Origin: Solidesulfovibrio carbinoliphilus subsp. oakridgensis | GTDB taxonomy: Bacteria > Desulfobacterota > Desulfovibrionia > Desulfovibrionales > Desulfovibrionaceae | NCBI RefSeq assembly: GCF_000177215.2 | Contig: NZ_CM001368.1 | Span: 2,617,001 to 2,681,000, forward strand | Length of the DNA stretch: 64,000 nt | Direction of reading: 5' to 3' | Part shown: in pieces, positions 51,172 to 60,502 of the stretch | Numbering within the stretch: position 1 is the first letter of the stretch | Layout: every line of letters begins with the position of its first letter | The notes under the pieces: model-generated | The model's input: only the letters and a program-made list of their open reading frames with translations | Databases searched by the model: none | Told to the model about the DNA's origin: nothing | Made by a program: the position numbers and the translations under genes

Positions 51172-52638
51172 CTATTCCCCGCTGGCCTTTTTCATCTTCC
51201 GAAAGATGGTCGTCCGGTCCAGGCCGAGCCGCCTGGCGGCTTCGCCGACCGTGCCGAAGTGGGCGATGGCCCGTTCCAGGTAGTCGTGCTCGAAGGCGGC
51301 CAGGACGTCCTTGTAGGGCCGGTCCCAGTCCGGGGTGGCGTCGGGGCAGGAGGCGGCCGGGGACGGGCCGCCCGTGGCCATGGCCCCGCCCGGCCCGCCC
51401 ATGGCCGCGGCCGGCAGCGGACACTCCTTGACCCGCATGGCTGTGGGCAGGTCGTCGGCCGCGATCTCGCCGTCGCAGGTGATGACGAGCCCCTCGATCA
51501 GGTTTTCGAGCTCGCGCACGTTGCCCGGCCAGTTGTAGTGGGCAAGGACGCGCTCCACTTCCAGGGAAAAGGCGGCCCGCTTGCGGTAGCGGGCGCCGAA
51601 GCGCTGCAGGAAGAGCCGGGCCAGGGGCAGGATGTCGTCGGGCCGGTCGCGCAGGGGCGGAATTTCGAGGACCGCCACCCGGAGGCGGAAAAAGAGGTCG
51701 CTGCGAAAGGTGCCCACCCGGGCCTCGGCCTCGAGGTTGCGGTTGGTGGCCGCGATGACCCGGACATCGGTCTTTCTGGCCCGGCTGGAGCCGACCGGGG
51801 TCAGCTCCCGGTCCTGGAGCACGCGCAGAAGCTTCGATTGCAGGAGAAGCGGCATCTCGCCGATCTCGTCGAGAAAGATGGTCCCGCCCTCGGCCATTTC
51901 GAAAAACCCGACCCGGCCCTTGGGATGGGCCCCGGTGAAGGCGCCCGGGGCGTAGCCGAAGAGTTCCGATTCGATCAGGTTCTCCGGGATCGAGGCGCAG
52001 TCCACCTTGACAAAGGGCTTCTCGCGCCTGGGGCTGGCCTCGTGGATCATGCGGGCAAAAAGCTCCTTGCCGACCCCGGTCTCGCCCAGAACCAGGGCCA
52101 CGGCGTCGGTGGCCGCCACCCGGCGCAGGAGGTCCATCAGCCGCTTCATGGCCGAGTTCTCGGCAATGAAGTTGGTGATGCCCCCGCCCTCCCGGATGAA
52201 GAAATCCATCTGGTGCTGGTAGGTCTCGATCAGCTCCTGCTGGCGCGAGATGCGCTCGCGCATCCGGGCCATGAGCGTGATGTCCCGGGCGTAGAGCACG
52301 ACCAGGCTGACCGTGCCGTCCGGGTCGCGCACGGGCTTGCCGTCGATGGTCATGGACCGGTTGTCCCGGGTGACCTGGATGGAGGAGGCGGGCCGGCCCG
52401 TGGCCACGATCTCGGGCGTGATGGGCGCGAGGTTGAAAAGCCCGGCTTTCTTGAGCTCTTCCACGTTCTTGCCGATCAGCTCCGCCTTGGACATGCCGGT
52501 CAGCTGTTCGTAGGCGGCGTTGACTTTGAGGGCATAGCCGTCGCGGTTGGCGATGAACACGCCGTCCTCGATGCTGTCGAGGATGGCGTCGAGGTGCCGG
52601 GCCACGGGATCGGGCGGTGTTTGTACTTTTTTTCTCAA
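51172..52638 (-). CDS. PAS-containing sigma-54-dependent transcriptional activator
   Basis: About 488 residues from TTG 52638. The N-terminal PAS domain is [34 protein letters not shown]. The AAA+ domain has Walker [18 protein letters not shown], the sigma-54-contacting GAFTGA in [13 protein letters not shown], Walker [12 protein letters not shown] and [15 protein letters not shown]. The Fis-type HTH is [24 protein letters not shown] longer frame to 52815 exists, but it would put the dyad operators inside the gene and has no domain, so the shorter start is preferred. Divergent from the IscU/NifU-like gene, its likely target. Confidence 0.88.
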   Translation of the reverse strand: MRKKVQTPPDPVARHLDAILDSIEDGVFIANRDGYALKVNAAYEQLTGMSKAELIGKNVEELKKAGLFNLAPITPEIVATGRPASSIQVTRDNRSMTIDGKPVRDPDGTVSLVVLYARDITLMARMRERISRQQELIETYQHQMDFFIREGGGITNFIAENSAMKRLMDLLRRVAATDAVALVLGETGVGKELFARMIHEASPRREKPFVKVDCASIPENLIESELFGYAPGAFTGAHPKGRVGFFEMAEGGTIFLDEIGEMPLLLQSKLLRVLQDRELTPVGSSRARKTDVRVIAATNRNLEAEARVGTFRSDLFFRLRVAVLEIPPLRDRPDDILPLARLFLQRFGARYRKRAAFSLEVERVLAHYNWPGNVRELENLIEGLVITCDGEIAADDLPTAMRVKECPLPAAAMGGPGGAMATGGPSPAASCPDATPDWDRPYKDVLAAFEHDYLERAIAHFGTVGEAARRLGLDRTTIFRKMKKASGE

Positions 52639-52689
52639 GACTGCCCCCGAATGACTTCCTGTTCGTCCCTGTTTTCCCAATCTCACCGG

Positions 52690-52731
52690 GTTGCACCTGT
52701 GCAATACCGCAACATGTGGCAAATATGCAAC
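52690..52731. promoter_or_regulatory. Two GTTGCA-N4-TGCAAC-type operators
   Basis: GTTGCA-CCTG-TGCAAT (52690-52705) and GTGGCA-AATA-TGCAAC (52716-52731), each one mismatch from a perfect dyad, 26 bases centre to centre. They lie about 155-195 bases upstream of the -24/-12 promoter, a normal distance for a sigma-54 activator. Confidence 0.6.
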
Positions 52732-52884
52732 ATGGAGCAAAATCGATAACAATTTGATTTTGCAGGGTTTCACAGGATCGTCATCAAAAATCGCGCTGCC
52801 GATTTGCAACACCATCCCATCGGCTTGAAGTGATGATCAGATCAATTTTTATGAATTTTAATGATTACAATAAATTACAATATC

Positions 52885-52900
52885 TGGCACGGCCATTGCT
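52885..52900 (+). promoter_or_regulatory. Sigma-54 (-24/-12) promoter
   Basis: TGGCACG-GCCA-TTGCT fits the consensus TGGCACG-N4-TTGCW exactly. It drives the IscU/NifU-like gene, with a leader of about 57 bases. Confidence 0.85.
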
Positions 52901-52967
52901 TTAGAAGAGGCAACGGCAACGCCGCTGCAGCACAAAAAATACGAAAGATTTTCATAAGGAGACCGCC

Positions 52968-53330
52968 ATGAACGCCGAAACCACCACCGCCAAGGTCCGC
53001 CCCATCGTACGGCCGCTCGAACACTACACCGTCGAAGGCATGAGCGAATGTTCCGCCTGCGGCCGGGCCGTCAAGATGCAGCTCCTTATCAACGACGACG
53101 TCATCGTCGAGGCCGGTGGATCGGTCGAAAGCTGCGGCTACAGCCGCGAATGCATGGCCGCCCTCATCGAAACCGTTCGCGGCATGAGCGTCTACGACGC
53201 CCAGGCCGTGTCCACCGAGGATTTCCAGCCCAGGATGACCCGGGTCATCGAAAAGCTCGGTTGCGACAACTGGTGCGTGGCCGCCCTGCGCATCGCCCTT
53301 CGCAACTACCGTATCAGGGAAGCGGCTTAG
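52968..53330 (+). CDS. IscU/NifU N-terminal-like scaffold protein
   Basis: 120 residues. The order ECSACGRAVKMQLLIND, VEAGGSVESCGYSRECMAALIETVRGMSVYDAQ and LGCDNWCVAALRIALRNYR follows the IscU/NifU fold. It has Cys near the three cluster-ligand positions plus extra Cys. It could hold an Fe-S cluster or another metal centre. No iscS or nifS is adjacent, so it may be a dedicated scaffold. AAGGAGACC before ATG 52968. It has its own sigma-54 promoter and strong terminator, so it is a single-gene unit. Confidence 0.78.
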   Translation: MNAETTTAKVRPIVRPLEHYTVEGMSECSACGRAVKMQLLINDDVIVEAGGSVESCGYSRECMAALIETVRGMSVYDAQAVSTEDFQPRMTRVIEKLGCDNWCVAALRIALRNYRIREAA

Positions 53331-53387
53331 GCACACCGCTTCCCGTCCTCCAGGCCGCCCGTCGGACCCACGGACGGCCTGGGGCAG

Positions 53388-53425
53388 GCCAGGGGACGTA
53401 CGCCGCTCGCGTCCCCTGGCTTTTT
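53388..53425 (+). terminator. Rho-independent terminator
   Basis: GCCAGGGGACG, loop, CGTCCCCTGGC then TTTTTC: 11-bp stem with a T-tract, after the IscU/NifU-like gene. Confidence 0.9.
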
Positions 53426-53532
53426 CATGTCCGAAATCCGGTTCCCTCCCCCGCTTTGACAGCCGCCCCGCCCTTCCGTAGACCATGGCTATCCTTTCCC
53501 TTGCCGCACCACACCCGGACCCGGAGAAGCCC

Positions 53533-55986
53533 ATGCCGACCGCGAGCGTTACGGACTTCCACGATATCGGTTCCCTTGGCGAGGACATCCGCCGCCACAT
53601 CCTCTCCAATCTCGGCAACGACCTCTATCCGCCGGACCCCTTCCGCTCCTTCAGCGGCCTGGCCTACGCCATCCGCGACCGGCTGATCCGGCTGTGGCTG
53701 GCCACCCAGGCCTCGTACTACGACTCCATGACCAAGCGGGTCTATTACCTGTCCATGGAATTTTTGCCCGGCCGGTTCCTCATGAACTACATCACCAACC
53801 TGGGCATGGAGGACGGCTGCCGCCAGGCCGCCTCGGACCTCGGCTACGCCCTGGAAGACCTGGCCGAGGAGGAGCGCGACGCCGGCCTCGGCAACGGGGG
53901 CCTCGGGCGGCTGGCCTCCTGCTACATGGATTCCCTGGCCACCCTGCGCATCCCGGGCTACGGCTACGGCATCCTCTACGACTACGGCCTGTTCCACCAG
54001 ACCATCGTGGACGGCTGGCAGGAGGAACGGGCCGACAACTGGCGCCGCCACGGCAGCCCCTGGGTCATCGACCGGGTGGAGCACCTCTACCCCGTCCGCT
54101 TCTACGGCAGGAGCGAACCCTACCGCGACAACAAGGGCGCCCTGCGCTACCGTTGGGTCGAGGCCGACACCGTCATGGCCATGCCCTGCGACATCCTGAT
54201 CCCGGCCCACGGCGGGGCCCACGTCACCAACATGCGGCTGTGGACCGCCGCCTCGTCCCAGGAATTCTCCCTTCGCGACTTCAACCAGGGCGATTTCGTC
54301 GGGGCCATGCAGGCCAAGATCCTTTCGGAAAACATCTCCAAGGTCCTCTACCCCAACGACGAACCCATCGCCGGCAAGGAACTGCGCCTCAAGCAGCAGT
54401 ATTTCCTGGTCGCGGCCACCCTGCGCGACATCGTGCGCCGCCACAAGAAATCCGGCCCGTCCTTCGACGGCTTCGCCGACCAGGTGGCCATCCAGTTAAA
54501 CGACACCCACCCGACCATCGCCATCGCCGAACTCATGCGCATCCTGGTGGACGAGGAATTCCTCGCCTGGGACGCGGCCTGGGACATCTGCCGGCACACC
54601 TTTGCCTACACCAACCACACCGTCCTGCCCGAGGCCCTCGAAACCTGGTCCGCGGACCTCATGGGCCGGGTCCTGCCCCGGCACCTGGAAATCATCGCCG
54701 AGATCGACCGCCGCTTCCTGGCCGAGGTGGCCGCCCGCCACCCCGGCGAGACGGGCCGGCTCTCGCGCATGGCCATTATTGACCGGACAAGCGGCCGGGT
54801 CCGCATGGCCCACCTGGCCATCGTCGGCAGCCACGCCGTCAACGGCGTGGCCAGGCTCCACTCCGACATCCTCAAGGACCGGGTCTTCAAGGACTTCGAC
54901 GCCTTCTATCCCGGCAAGTTCACCAACGTCACCAACGGCATCACCCCCCGCCGCTGGCTCCTCCAGACCAATCCGACGCTCTCCCGCCTCATCACCGACC
55001 ACATCGGCCCGGACTGGGCCACGGACCTGACCCGGCTTACGGACCTCGTGCCCCTGGCCGGGGACCCGGCCTTCCGCCAGGCTTGGCGCCTGGCCAAGCG
55101 CGACAACAAAAAACGGCTGGCCCGCTACGTGCTCCGCAAGACCGGCATCGGCATCAACCCCGACACCCTCTTCGACGTCCAGTTCAAGCGCATGCACGAA
55201 TACAAGCGCCAGCTCCTGAACGTCCTGCACGTCGTGACGCTCTACAACCGCCTGCGCCGCGACCCGGCACTGCCCGTGCCGCCGCGCACCGTGCTCATCG
55301 GCGGCAAGGCCGCGCCCGGCTACTTCATGGCCAAACGGATCATCCGGCTCGTGACCGCCGTGGCCGAAACGGTCAACGCCGACGACGCCATCCGGGGCCG
55401 GCTGCGCATGGTCTTTTTGCCCAACTACTGCGTTTCCCAGGCCGAGAAAGTCATCCCGGCCGCCGACCTGTCCCAGCAGATCTCCACCGCCGGCATGGAG
55501 GCCTCGGGCACGGGCAACATGAAGTTCGCCCTGAACGGGGCCCTGACCATCGGCACCCTGGACGGGGCCAACATCGAAATCATGGAGCAGGTCGGGCGCG
55601 AGAACATCTTCATCTTCGGCCTGACCACCCCGGAAGTCGAAGCCGCCCGCGCCGGCGGCACGCCCCCCCGCCGCCGCGTCGCCGCCGACCCGGAACTGGC
55701 CGAGGCCCTGGACATGATCGGGCGGGGTTTTTTCCACCCGGCCGACCCGGGCCTTTTCACCCCCATCCTCGACAGCCTCCTCGACCACGGCGACTACTAC
55801 TGCGTCACCGCCGACTACCGCGCCTGCCTCGACGCCCAGGACGCGGTCAACGCCCTCTACCTCGACCCCGACGCCTGGAGCCGCGCCTCCATCCTCAACA
55901 CCGCCAACATGGGCTATTTCTCCAGCGACCGGGCCGTCCTGGAATACGCCAGGAATATCTGGAATATCGAGCCGCTCGGGGAGTAG
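53533..55986 (+). CDS. glgP: Glycogen/maltodextrin phosphorylase
   Basis: 817 residues. Releases glucose-1-phosphate from alpha-1,4-glucans. Family motifs: MEFLPGRFLMNYITNLG, GLGNGGLGRLASCYMDSLATL, QLNDTHPTIAIAELMR, TNVTNGITPRRWL, KRMHEYKRQLLN and the PLP-lysine region EASGTGNMKFALNGALTIGTLDGANIEI. ATG 53533 is chosen for its GGAGAAG site; ATG 53485 lacks one. It stands as a single gene. Confidence 0.95.
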   Translation: MPTASVTDFHDIGSLGEDIRRHILSNLGNDLYPPDPFRSFSGLAYAIRDRLIRLWLATQASYYDSMTKRVYYLSMEFLPGRFLMNYITNLGMEDGCRQAASDLGYALEDLAEEERDAGLGNGGLGRLASCYMDSLATLRIPGYGYGILYDYGLFHQTIVDGWQEERADNWRRHGSPWVIDRVEHLYPVRFYGRSEPYRDNKGALRYRWVEADTVMAMPCDILIPAHGGAHVTNMRLWTAASSQEFSLRDFNQGDFVGAMQAKILSENISKVLYPNDEPIAGKELRLKQQYFLVAATLRDIVRRHKKSGPSFDGFADQVAIQLNDTHPTIAIAELMRILVDEEFLAWDAAWDICRHTFAYTNHTVLPEALETWSADLMGRVLPRHLEIIAEIDRRFLAEVAARHPGETGRLSRMAIIDRTSGRVRMAHLAIVGSHAVNGVARLHSDILKDRVFKDFDAFYPGKFTNVTNGITPRRWLLQTNPTLSRLITDHIGPDWATDLTRLTDLVPLAGDPAFRQAWRLAKRDNKKRLARYVLRKTGIGINPDTLFDVQFKRMHEYKRQLLNVLHVVTLYNRLRRDPALPVPPRTVLIGGKAAPGYFMAKRIIRLVTAVAETVNADDAIRGRLRMVFLPNYCVSQAEKVIPAADLSQQISTAGMEASGTGNMKFALNGALTIGTLDGANIEIMEQVGRENIFIFGLTTPEVEAARAGGTPPRRRVAADPELAEALDMIGRGFFHPADPGLFTPILDSLLDHGDYYCVTADYRACLDAQDAVNALYLDPDAWSRASILNTANMGYFSSDRAVLEYARNIWNIEPLGE

Positions 55987-55989
55987 GAC

Positions 55990-56050
55990 AGAAAAGATGC
56001 CTCCGGCGGCCGGGAGGGGGTCACCCCCTCCCGGACCCACCCGGAAGGGG
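55990..56050. repeat. Hairpin repeat, module A
   Basis: GAAAAGATGCCTCCGGCGGC then CGGGAGGGGGTCACCCCCTC and CCGGACCCACCCGG. Follows the glgP stop. Confidence 0.85.
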
Positions 56051-56098
56051 GAAAAGGACAGAGTACCCAGTTTCGACGACGTTCTCACGCATGAAGAA

Positions 56099-56140
56099 CA
56101 AAGCGCTCCCGACACCGTGCCGGTGCCGGAAGCGCTTTGC
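56099..56140. terminator. Hairpin between convergent glgP and etfA
   Basis: CAAAGCGCT... CACCG / CGGTG ...AGCGCTTTG: long stem with small mismatches and a short TGC loop, then CAAAACGG. Works in either direction. Confidence 0.7.
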
Positions 56141-56153
56141 AAAACGGCTCCCC

Positions 56154-56215
56154 TTTCAGGGGGTCCGGGGGGGATGATCCCCCCCGGCCGCCGGAGGCAT
56201 CTTTTCTTTTCCGCC
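56154..56215. repeat. Hairpin repeat, module A (reverse orientation)
   Basis: TTCAGGGGGTCCGGGGGGGA then TGATCCCCCCCGG and CCGCCGGAGGCATCTTTTCTTTT. Facing the copy at 55990, so the pair lies head to head around the terminator. Confidence 0.85.
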
Positions 56216-56220
56216 CGACG

Positions 56221-57246
56221 CTATCCCAACAATTCGTTGATCTTTTTCATCACCGCGAAGGCGTCGGCGACGTAGAGCACGTCGGCCTTGCCCTGGGCCC
56301 AGCCGCAGGCGGGATCGAGGTTGACGGCCCGGCGTTCGCCGATGAACCGCCAGCCGACGACGTGGGGCTCCTCGCCGTGGCAGCAGGTGGCCAGCCCCTT
56401 GGGATGGCGCGGGGTGGCGCCGGTCTGGCCGACCTGGTGCAGGTGGGACAGGAAGGGCAGCACGGCCTCGCCCTCGCCGCCCATGTCGACCAGGGACTTG
56501 CTGCTGCCGAGCGAGGCGGCGGCCTTGCCGACGAAGCCGAGGATGAGGTCGGCGGCATCGGCCACGTGGGGCACGCCGTCGGCCTGCTTCTTGGTCCAGC
56601 CCGCGCCGGCCACGAAGAGGAGCCGGGCGTCGGGACGGATGGTCTGCTCGTCGGCGGCCGGGGCGATGACGGTCTTGACGGTGGTGCGGGTCAGGGCCTC
56701 GGTGACGGGCACGTCGACCGGCGTGACGGCCGCCTGTCCGGACGGGCCGTCGCAGGCCGCGAAGACGCCGGCCGAGACGGTCAGGCACCAGGGCCGGGCC
56801 GTGCGGGTCAGTTCGGCCTGCATGCGCTGGCGGTAATAGCCGCGCGTGGCGACCGCCTGTCCATCCCTGGCGGCCAGGCCCGTGACGTGGGCGTCGATGC
56901 GTCCGCCGAGGCGGGCGGCCACGCCCGGCAGGGCGCGCGACATGCGGGAGTCGTCGGCGGCGACGACGATGGTGGCATTGGCGGCTTTGACGAGGGCTTC
57001 CATGGCCGCGACGTCCGAGGCGTAGCGCGGCTGGCCAAATGCCTCGCCCGAGACGCCGTGGATGGCCGAGGCGTCGCAGCCGGCCACGGCATTGGCCGCG
57101 GCGGCCACGTCCGCGCCGAAAAGGCCGATGGAAAGCGTGGCCCCAAGCCCGCCGGCCAGGGTCTTGGCCGCGGTCAGGGCTTCCAGCGAGGCCTTGGCCA
57201 GGCTGCCGTCGGCTTCGGTGTGGGCGAGAAAGACGATGGTATCCAT
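56221..57246 (-). CDS. etfA: Electron transfer flavoprotein alpha subunit (divergent)
   Basis: 341 residues. N-terminal ETF domain VFLAHTEADGSLAKASLEALTAAKTLAGGLGATLSIGLFG. The C-terminal FAD-binding domain has RLLFVAGAGWTK, HLHQVGQTGATPRHPKGLATCCH and RRAVNLDPACGWAQGKADVLYVADAF. The motifs are diverged from mitochondrial-type EtfA but order and length hold. It pairs with EtfB encoded 16 bases upstream and should shuttle electrons between the dehydrogenase and the FAD-ferredoxin protein of this operon. Confidence 0.85.
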   Translation of the reverse strand: MDTIVFLAHTEADGSLAKASLEALTAAKTLAGGLGATLSIGLFGADVAAAANAVAGCDASAIHGVSGEAFGQPRYASDVAAMEALVKAANATIVVAADDSRMSRALPGVAARLGGRIDAHVTGLAARDGQAVATRGYYRQRMQAELTRTARPWCLTVSAGVFAACDGPSGQAAVTPVDVPVTEALTRTTVKTVIAPAADEQTIRPDARLLFVAGAGWTKKQADGVPHVADAADLILGFVGKAAASLGSSKSLVDMGGEGEAVLPFLSHLHQVGQTGATPRHPKGLATCCHGEEPHVVGWRFIGERRAVNLDPACGWAQGKADVLYVADAFAVMKKINELLG

Positions 57247-57262
57247 GATGGTGCTCCTGGCC

Positions 57263-58063
57263 CTAGCTGTTGATCCAGTCGATGATTTCCCGGGCGATGT
57301 CCTCGACCGGCGCGTCCTTGACCACGCGGGTCTCGCGCTTCTGGGCCGGGACGGCCACGGCCAGGTAGTCGATGGCCGCGGCGTCCAGGGCGGCGGGCTT
57401 GGCCTTTTGGAGCGCCGGCATGACGAGGCGCATGTTGGCCATGCCCACCTGCGGATTGTTCGGCGGCTCGGGCAGTTCGCCCGTGGCCCAGCCGATGGCG
57501 GCCGGGGCTCCGGCGCAGGTCGAGACGAGGTAGGCTCCGCCTTCGATGCGCTCCATGACTTCGAGCGATCCGTCCGGGCCCACGGTCAGCTTGTCCACGC
57601 CCTGGAACTGGTCCGTGACGCCGAGCATCTCGCCAAGGATCTGGAGGGTGGAGCCGGAGCCGCGCGAGGCCGACTGCCAGCCGCCGAAAAGCAGCAGCTT
57701 GGATGTGTCCAGGCCGCCGATGCCGTCGATGGCCGCCTTGAGCGCTCCCGCCACCTCGAAGGAATCCGCGAAGCCGCCGGCCGGGCCGTCGGCCACCACC
57801 AGCTCGAACGGGGCCTTCTGGGCTACGGTCATCATGACCTGCTGCAGCTTGGCCTTGGGCCCGAGCGACACCAGCCAGACCTTGCTGCCGGGCACGGTCC
57901 TGGCCAGGTTGGCCGCCTCGTACAGGGCGTGGGACGCCCAGGGATCGAGAATCGAGGGCAGCATCAGCTCGTTTTTAAGGCCCCAGCCGGCCGGACCCTT
58001 GACCGGTTCGAGGGTCTGGAGCGGATCGGGCACAATGCCGCCGCATACAATGATATGAAACAT
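57263..58063 (-). CDS. etfB: Electron transfer flavoprotein beta subunit
   Basis: 266 residues. MFHIIVCGGIVPDPLQTLEP, LDPWASHALYEAANLA, KVWLVSLGPKAKLQQVMMTVAQKAPFELVVADGP and KLLLFGGWQSASRGSGSTLQILGEMLGVTDQFQGVDKL match EtfB. The AMP/NAD-binding region is present. ATG 58063 has an AAAGGAG site; the upstream frame only translates a repeat. Cotranscribed with etfA and the oxidoreductase. Confidence 0.88.
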   Translation of the reverse strand: MFHIIVCGGIVPDPLQTLEPVKGPAGWGLKNELMLPSILDPWASHALYEAANLARTVPGSKVWLVSLGPKAKLQQVMMTVAQKAPFELVVADGPAGGFADSFEVAGALKAAIDGIGGLDTSKLLLFGGWQSASRGSGSTLQILGEMLGVTDQFQGVDKLTVGPDGSLEVMERIEGGAYLVSTCAGAPAAIGWATGELPEPPNNPQVGMANMRLVMPALQKAKPAALDAAAIDYLAVAVPAQKRETRVVKDAPVEDIAREIIDWINS

Positions 58064-58090
58064 AGGCACTCCTTTCGGGAGGCGAGGAAA

Positions 58091-58160
58091 CCGGGGGAGG
58101 GAACCCCTTTTTGCAAAAAGGGGTTCCCTCCCCCGGACCCCCACCCTCCCCAAAAACTCC
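58091..58160. repeat. Hairpin repeat, module B (reverse orientation)
   Basis: CCGGGGGAGGGAACCCCTTT and its complement, then GGACCCCCACCCTCCCCAAA. Lies upstream of etfB. Confidence 0.85.
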
Positions 58161-58297
58161 TCAAGGTATCATGGCAAACCGCTCCCCGTATCAGGGGGGG
58201 AGACCGGGCGGCCGCCCGGCTTCGCCCCCGATACGGGAAGGCGGGCCCGAAGCCCGCCCCATAGTCAAAACGCCTCTACACGCCCCGTCCCTCCCGT

Positions 58298-58378
58298 CAA
58301 GGGGGTCCGGGGGGGATTATCCCCCCCGGCGGGTCCAGGGCAGAGCCCTGGCGGGGTCTGGGGCGGCGCCCCAGATTC
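58298..58378. repeat. Hairpin repeat, module A joined to module C
   Basis: AAGGGGGTCCGGGGGGGATT then CCCCCCCGG (module A reverse), followed by GGGTCCAGGGCAGAGCCCTG and GGGGCGGCGCCCC (module C). Module C recurs at 60455. Ends at the stop of the oxidoreductase gene. Confidence 0.85.
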
Positions 58379-60229
58379 CTAATTCTCGGCCGAGTGCAGG
58401 CCGCCGGCGCCGGCGGCGAAGCGGACGTTGGTCCGTTCCGGGTCGGCCTTTGAGGGCTTGGAGCAGTTCCAGAGGCAGGCGCCGCAGTGCACGCATTTTT
58501 CCCGGTCAAAAAGCGGCACGCCGTCGTCCGGGTTGGTGGTGATGGCCTGGCCCGAGCAGGCCTCGATGCAGGTCTTCTCCCGGCAGGCCCGGCAGGTGTC
58601 CGGGTCTTCGAAGGTGACGTGGTCGGCGTAGCCCGGCCCGGCCTGCACCTTGCCGCCAAGCAGCAAGGCGTCCTGGTGGGAAATGAGAAGCTGGCCGTCG
58701 TATTCGATGGCCGGCCAGCCGGCCCGGTCCATGAGCGCGTCGTGCAGGGCCAGGCCCTTGGCCGTGGCGTCCTTACGGATCCGCTCGATCTCGTCGCAGG
58801 AGATGCGGCAGCGGTAGTAGTCCTCGATGGTGGGGATGCGCTTGGAGACGGGCTTGGAGGCGGCCGGCCAGCAGAGCCTGCCGCCGGTCAGGCCCGAAAG
58901 GCCCATGCCGATGAGGCCCGGCAGGAAGCCGGCGGCGAAGCCCTCGCGGGACCGCCGGGCCGCCCTGGCCTCTTCCTCGAGCCAGGAGGCCCGGCGGCGG
59001 GCGACGTAGGTCTCTTCCAGGTTCTCTGCGGTAAAGGGCAGGCCCTGCTCCAGGAGCTGGACCACGGCCTCGCCGAGGAGCACCCCGGACATCCAGGCCT
59101 CGTCCACGCCCGAGCCGGTCAGGACGTTGGTCGTGCCCGAGCCTTCGCCGATGCGGGCGTAGCCGTCGCCAACCAGGTAGGGCTCGCCGTTCTTGCCCGA
59201 TTCCTGGAGCGTCTTGGCGCCCCAGGACCGGAGCGTCCCGCCCTTGATGTTCTTCCAGATGTAGGGGTGCTGCATCCAGTGCTGGAGGTAGCGGTAGGCC
59301 GTGCGGACCGGGTTGTCGAACCAGGACGGCACGAAGATGCCCATGGAGGCCACCCGGCCGGGCAGGACGTAGAGGAAACCGAAGATCTCGGGCTCGGGGT
59401 AGCCGATGGTGTGGATGACCGTGCCTTCCTTCCAGGGACAGTGGCCGGGCAGGTCGATGACCATCTTCATGCCCACGGCATAGTCGCGCTGGTGGTGGCC
59501 CTCGGGCAGTCCCCGCATCTCGTCCAGGGCCCGGCCGACCGGACCGACCGGCCCGTCGCCGACGACGGTCAGCGCGGCCCGGACTTCCATGCCGGGGAGG
59601 AAGGCCATCTCGGGCTTGCCCGTCTTGTCCACGCCCTGGTCGGCCAGCCGGATGCCGACGACCTTGCGGTCCTCGACGACCGGCCCGGCCACGGGGGAGG
59701 AAGGCCAGATCTGGGCCGCGCCGGTGGCCATGATCCCGCTGCCCACCCACTGGTTGAACTGGCCGATGGAAAAGGTCAGCCCCCCGTGCTTTTGCAGAAA
59801 CGGCGGGATGCAGGGCAGCTCCACGGCCATGTCGCGAAAGCCGGGCAGGCGTTCGCCCACGAGCTTCAGGACCGCATCCTTGGCTTTCATGAGCCACGGC
59901 CGGCGGCTGGCTCCGACCGGATCGAGGAGGTAGACGACCTTCTCGTCGGTGATGGGGGCGCACATGGGCACGTCCGACGGCTTGAGGTGCGGAAAGCTGG
60001 TCCGGATGCCCCGCGCCTTGGAGACCACGCCCGAGACGCCGACGCCGAGGTCGTCGGCCCGCTCGTAGCAGATGACCTGGGGCGGCAGCCCCGGCATCAG
60101 CGCGCTCTCCATGACCGGCGAGCCGTCCTCGTTGACGATGCCCCGGGCCAACGTGGTCAGAAACCCGCCCATGGCCGGGCCGAACCCGACACAGACAATG
60201 TCCGCTTCCATGACCTGCCGCTCATCCAT
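58379..60229 (-). CDS. ETF-QO-like FAD oxidoreductase with C-terminal ferredoxin domain
   Basis: 616 residues. N-terminal FAD-binding segment ADIVCVGFGPAMGGFLTTLA. The middle resembles geranylgeranyl-reductase/ETF-QO flavoproteins (GDGPVGPVGRALDE, YLVGDGYARIGEGSGTTNVLTGSGVDEAWMSGVLLGEAV). The C-terminal ferredoxin-like part has CRACREKTCIEACSGQAI and CVHCGACLWNCSKP, enough Cys for two clusters. It likely passes electrons from ETF to a membrane carrier. ATG 60229 has GGAGG; upstream frame is repeat sequence. Confidence 0.87.
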   Translation of the reverse strand: MDERQVMEADIVCVGFGPAMGGFLTTLARGIVNEDGSPVMESALMPGLPPQVICYERADDLGVGVSGVVSKARGIRTSFPHLKPSDVPMCAPITDEKVVYLLDPVGASRRPWLMKAKDAVLKLVGERLPGFRDMAVELPCIPPFLQKHGGLTFSIGQFNQWVGSGIMATGAAQIWPSSPVAGPVVEDRKVVGIRLADQGVDKTGKPEMAFLPGMEVRAALTVVGDGPVGPVGRALDEMRGLPEGHHQRDYAVGMKMVIDLPGHCPWKEGTVIHTIGYPEPEIFGFLYVLPGRVASMGIFVPSWFDNPVRTAYRYLQHWMQHPYIWKNIKGGTLRSWGAKTLQESGKNGEPYLVGDGYARIGEGSGTTNVLTGSGVDEAWMSGVLLGEAVVQLLEQGLPFTAENLEETYVARRRASWLEEEARAARRSREGFAAGFLPGLIGMGLSGLTGGRLCWPAASKPVSKRIPTIEDYYRCRISCDEIERIRKDATAKGLALHDALMDRAGWPAIEYDGQLLISHQDALLLGGKVQAGPGYADHVTFEDPDTCRACREKTCIEACSGQAITTNPDDGVPLFDREKCVHCGACLWNCSKPSKADPERTNVRFAAGAGGLHSAEN

Positions 60230-60261
60230 ATGCGCCTCCGTGTGCGAGAGGAGAGTGGAGA

Positions 60262-60333
60262 ACCGGGGGAGGGAACCCCTTTTTGAAAAAAGGGGTTCCC
60301 TCCCCCGGACCCCCACCTTCCCCAAAAACTTTT
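60262..60333. repeat. Hairpin repeat, module B (reverse orientation)
   Basis: ACCGGGGGAGGGAACCCCTT, tip, AAGGGGTTCCCTCCCCCGG, then ACCCCCACCTTCCCCAAAAA. Nearly identical to the copy at 58091. Confidence 0.88.
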
Positions 60334-60366
60334 AACGGTTACCGTCGCCTTCCACGTCCCTTGTCA

Positions 60367-60410
60367 GGGTCGAAGCCGGGATGACGCATCGACCATCCCG
60401 GCTTCGACCC
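60367..60410. repeat. 17-bp perfect inverted repeat
   Basis: GGGTCGAAGCCGGGATG and its complement around a 10-base loop, between the dehydrogenase and oxidoreductase genes. Possible processing or termination hairpin. Confidence 0.7.
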
Positions 60411-60412
60411 CG

Positions 60413-60502
60413 CCCAGGGGGTCCGGGGGGCCCAGTCTTCGTGGCGCCCCCCGGCGGGTCCAGGGCAGAGCCCTGGCAGGGTTCGGGGCGGAGCCCCGAT
60501 TC
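60413..60502. repeat. Hairpin repeat, module A remnant joined to module C
   Basis: CAGGGGGTCCGGGGGG, an altered centre, CCCCCCGG, then GGGTCCAGGGCAGAGCCCTG and GGGGCGGAGCCCC. Same A-C mosaic as at 58298. Confidence 0.85.
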
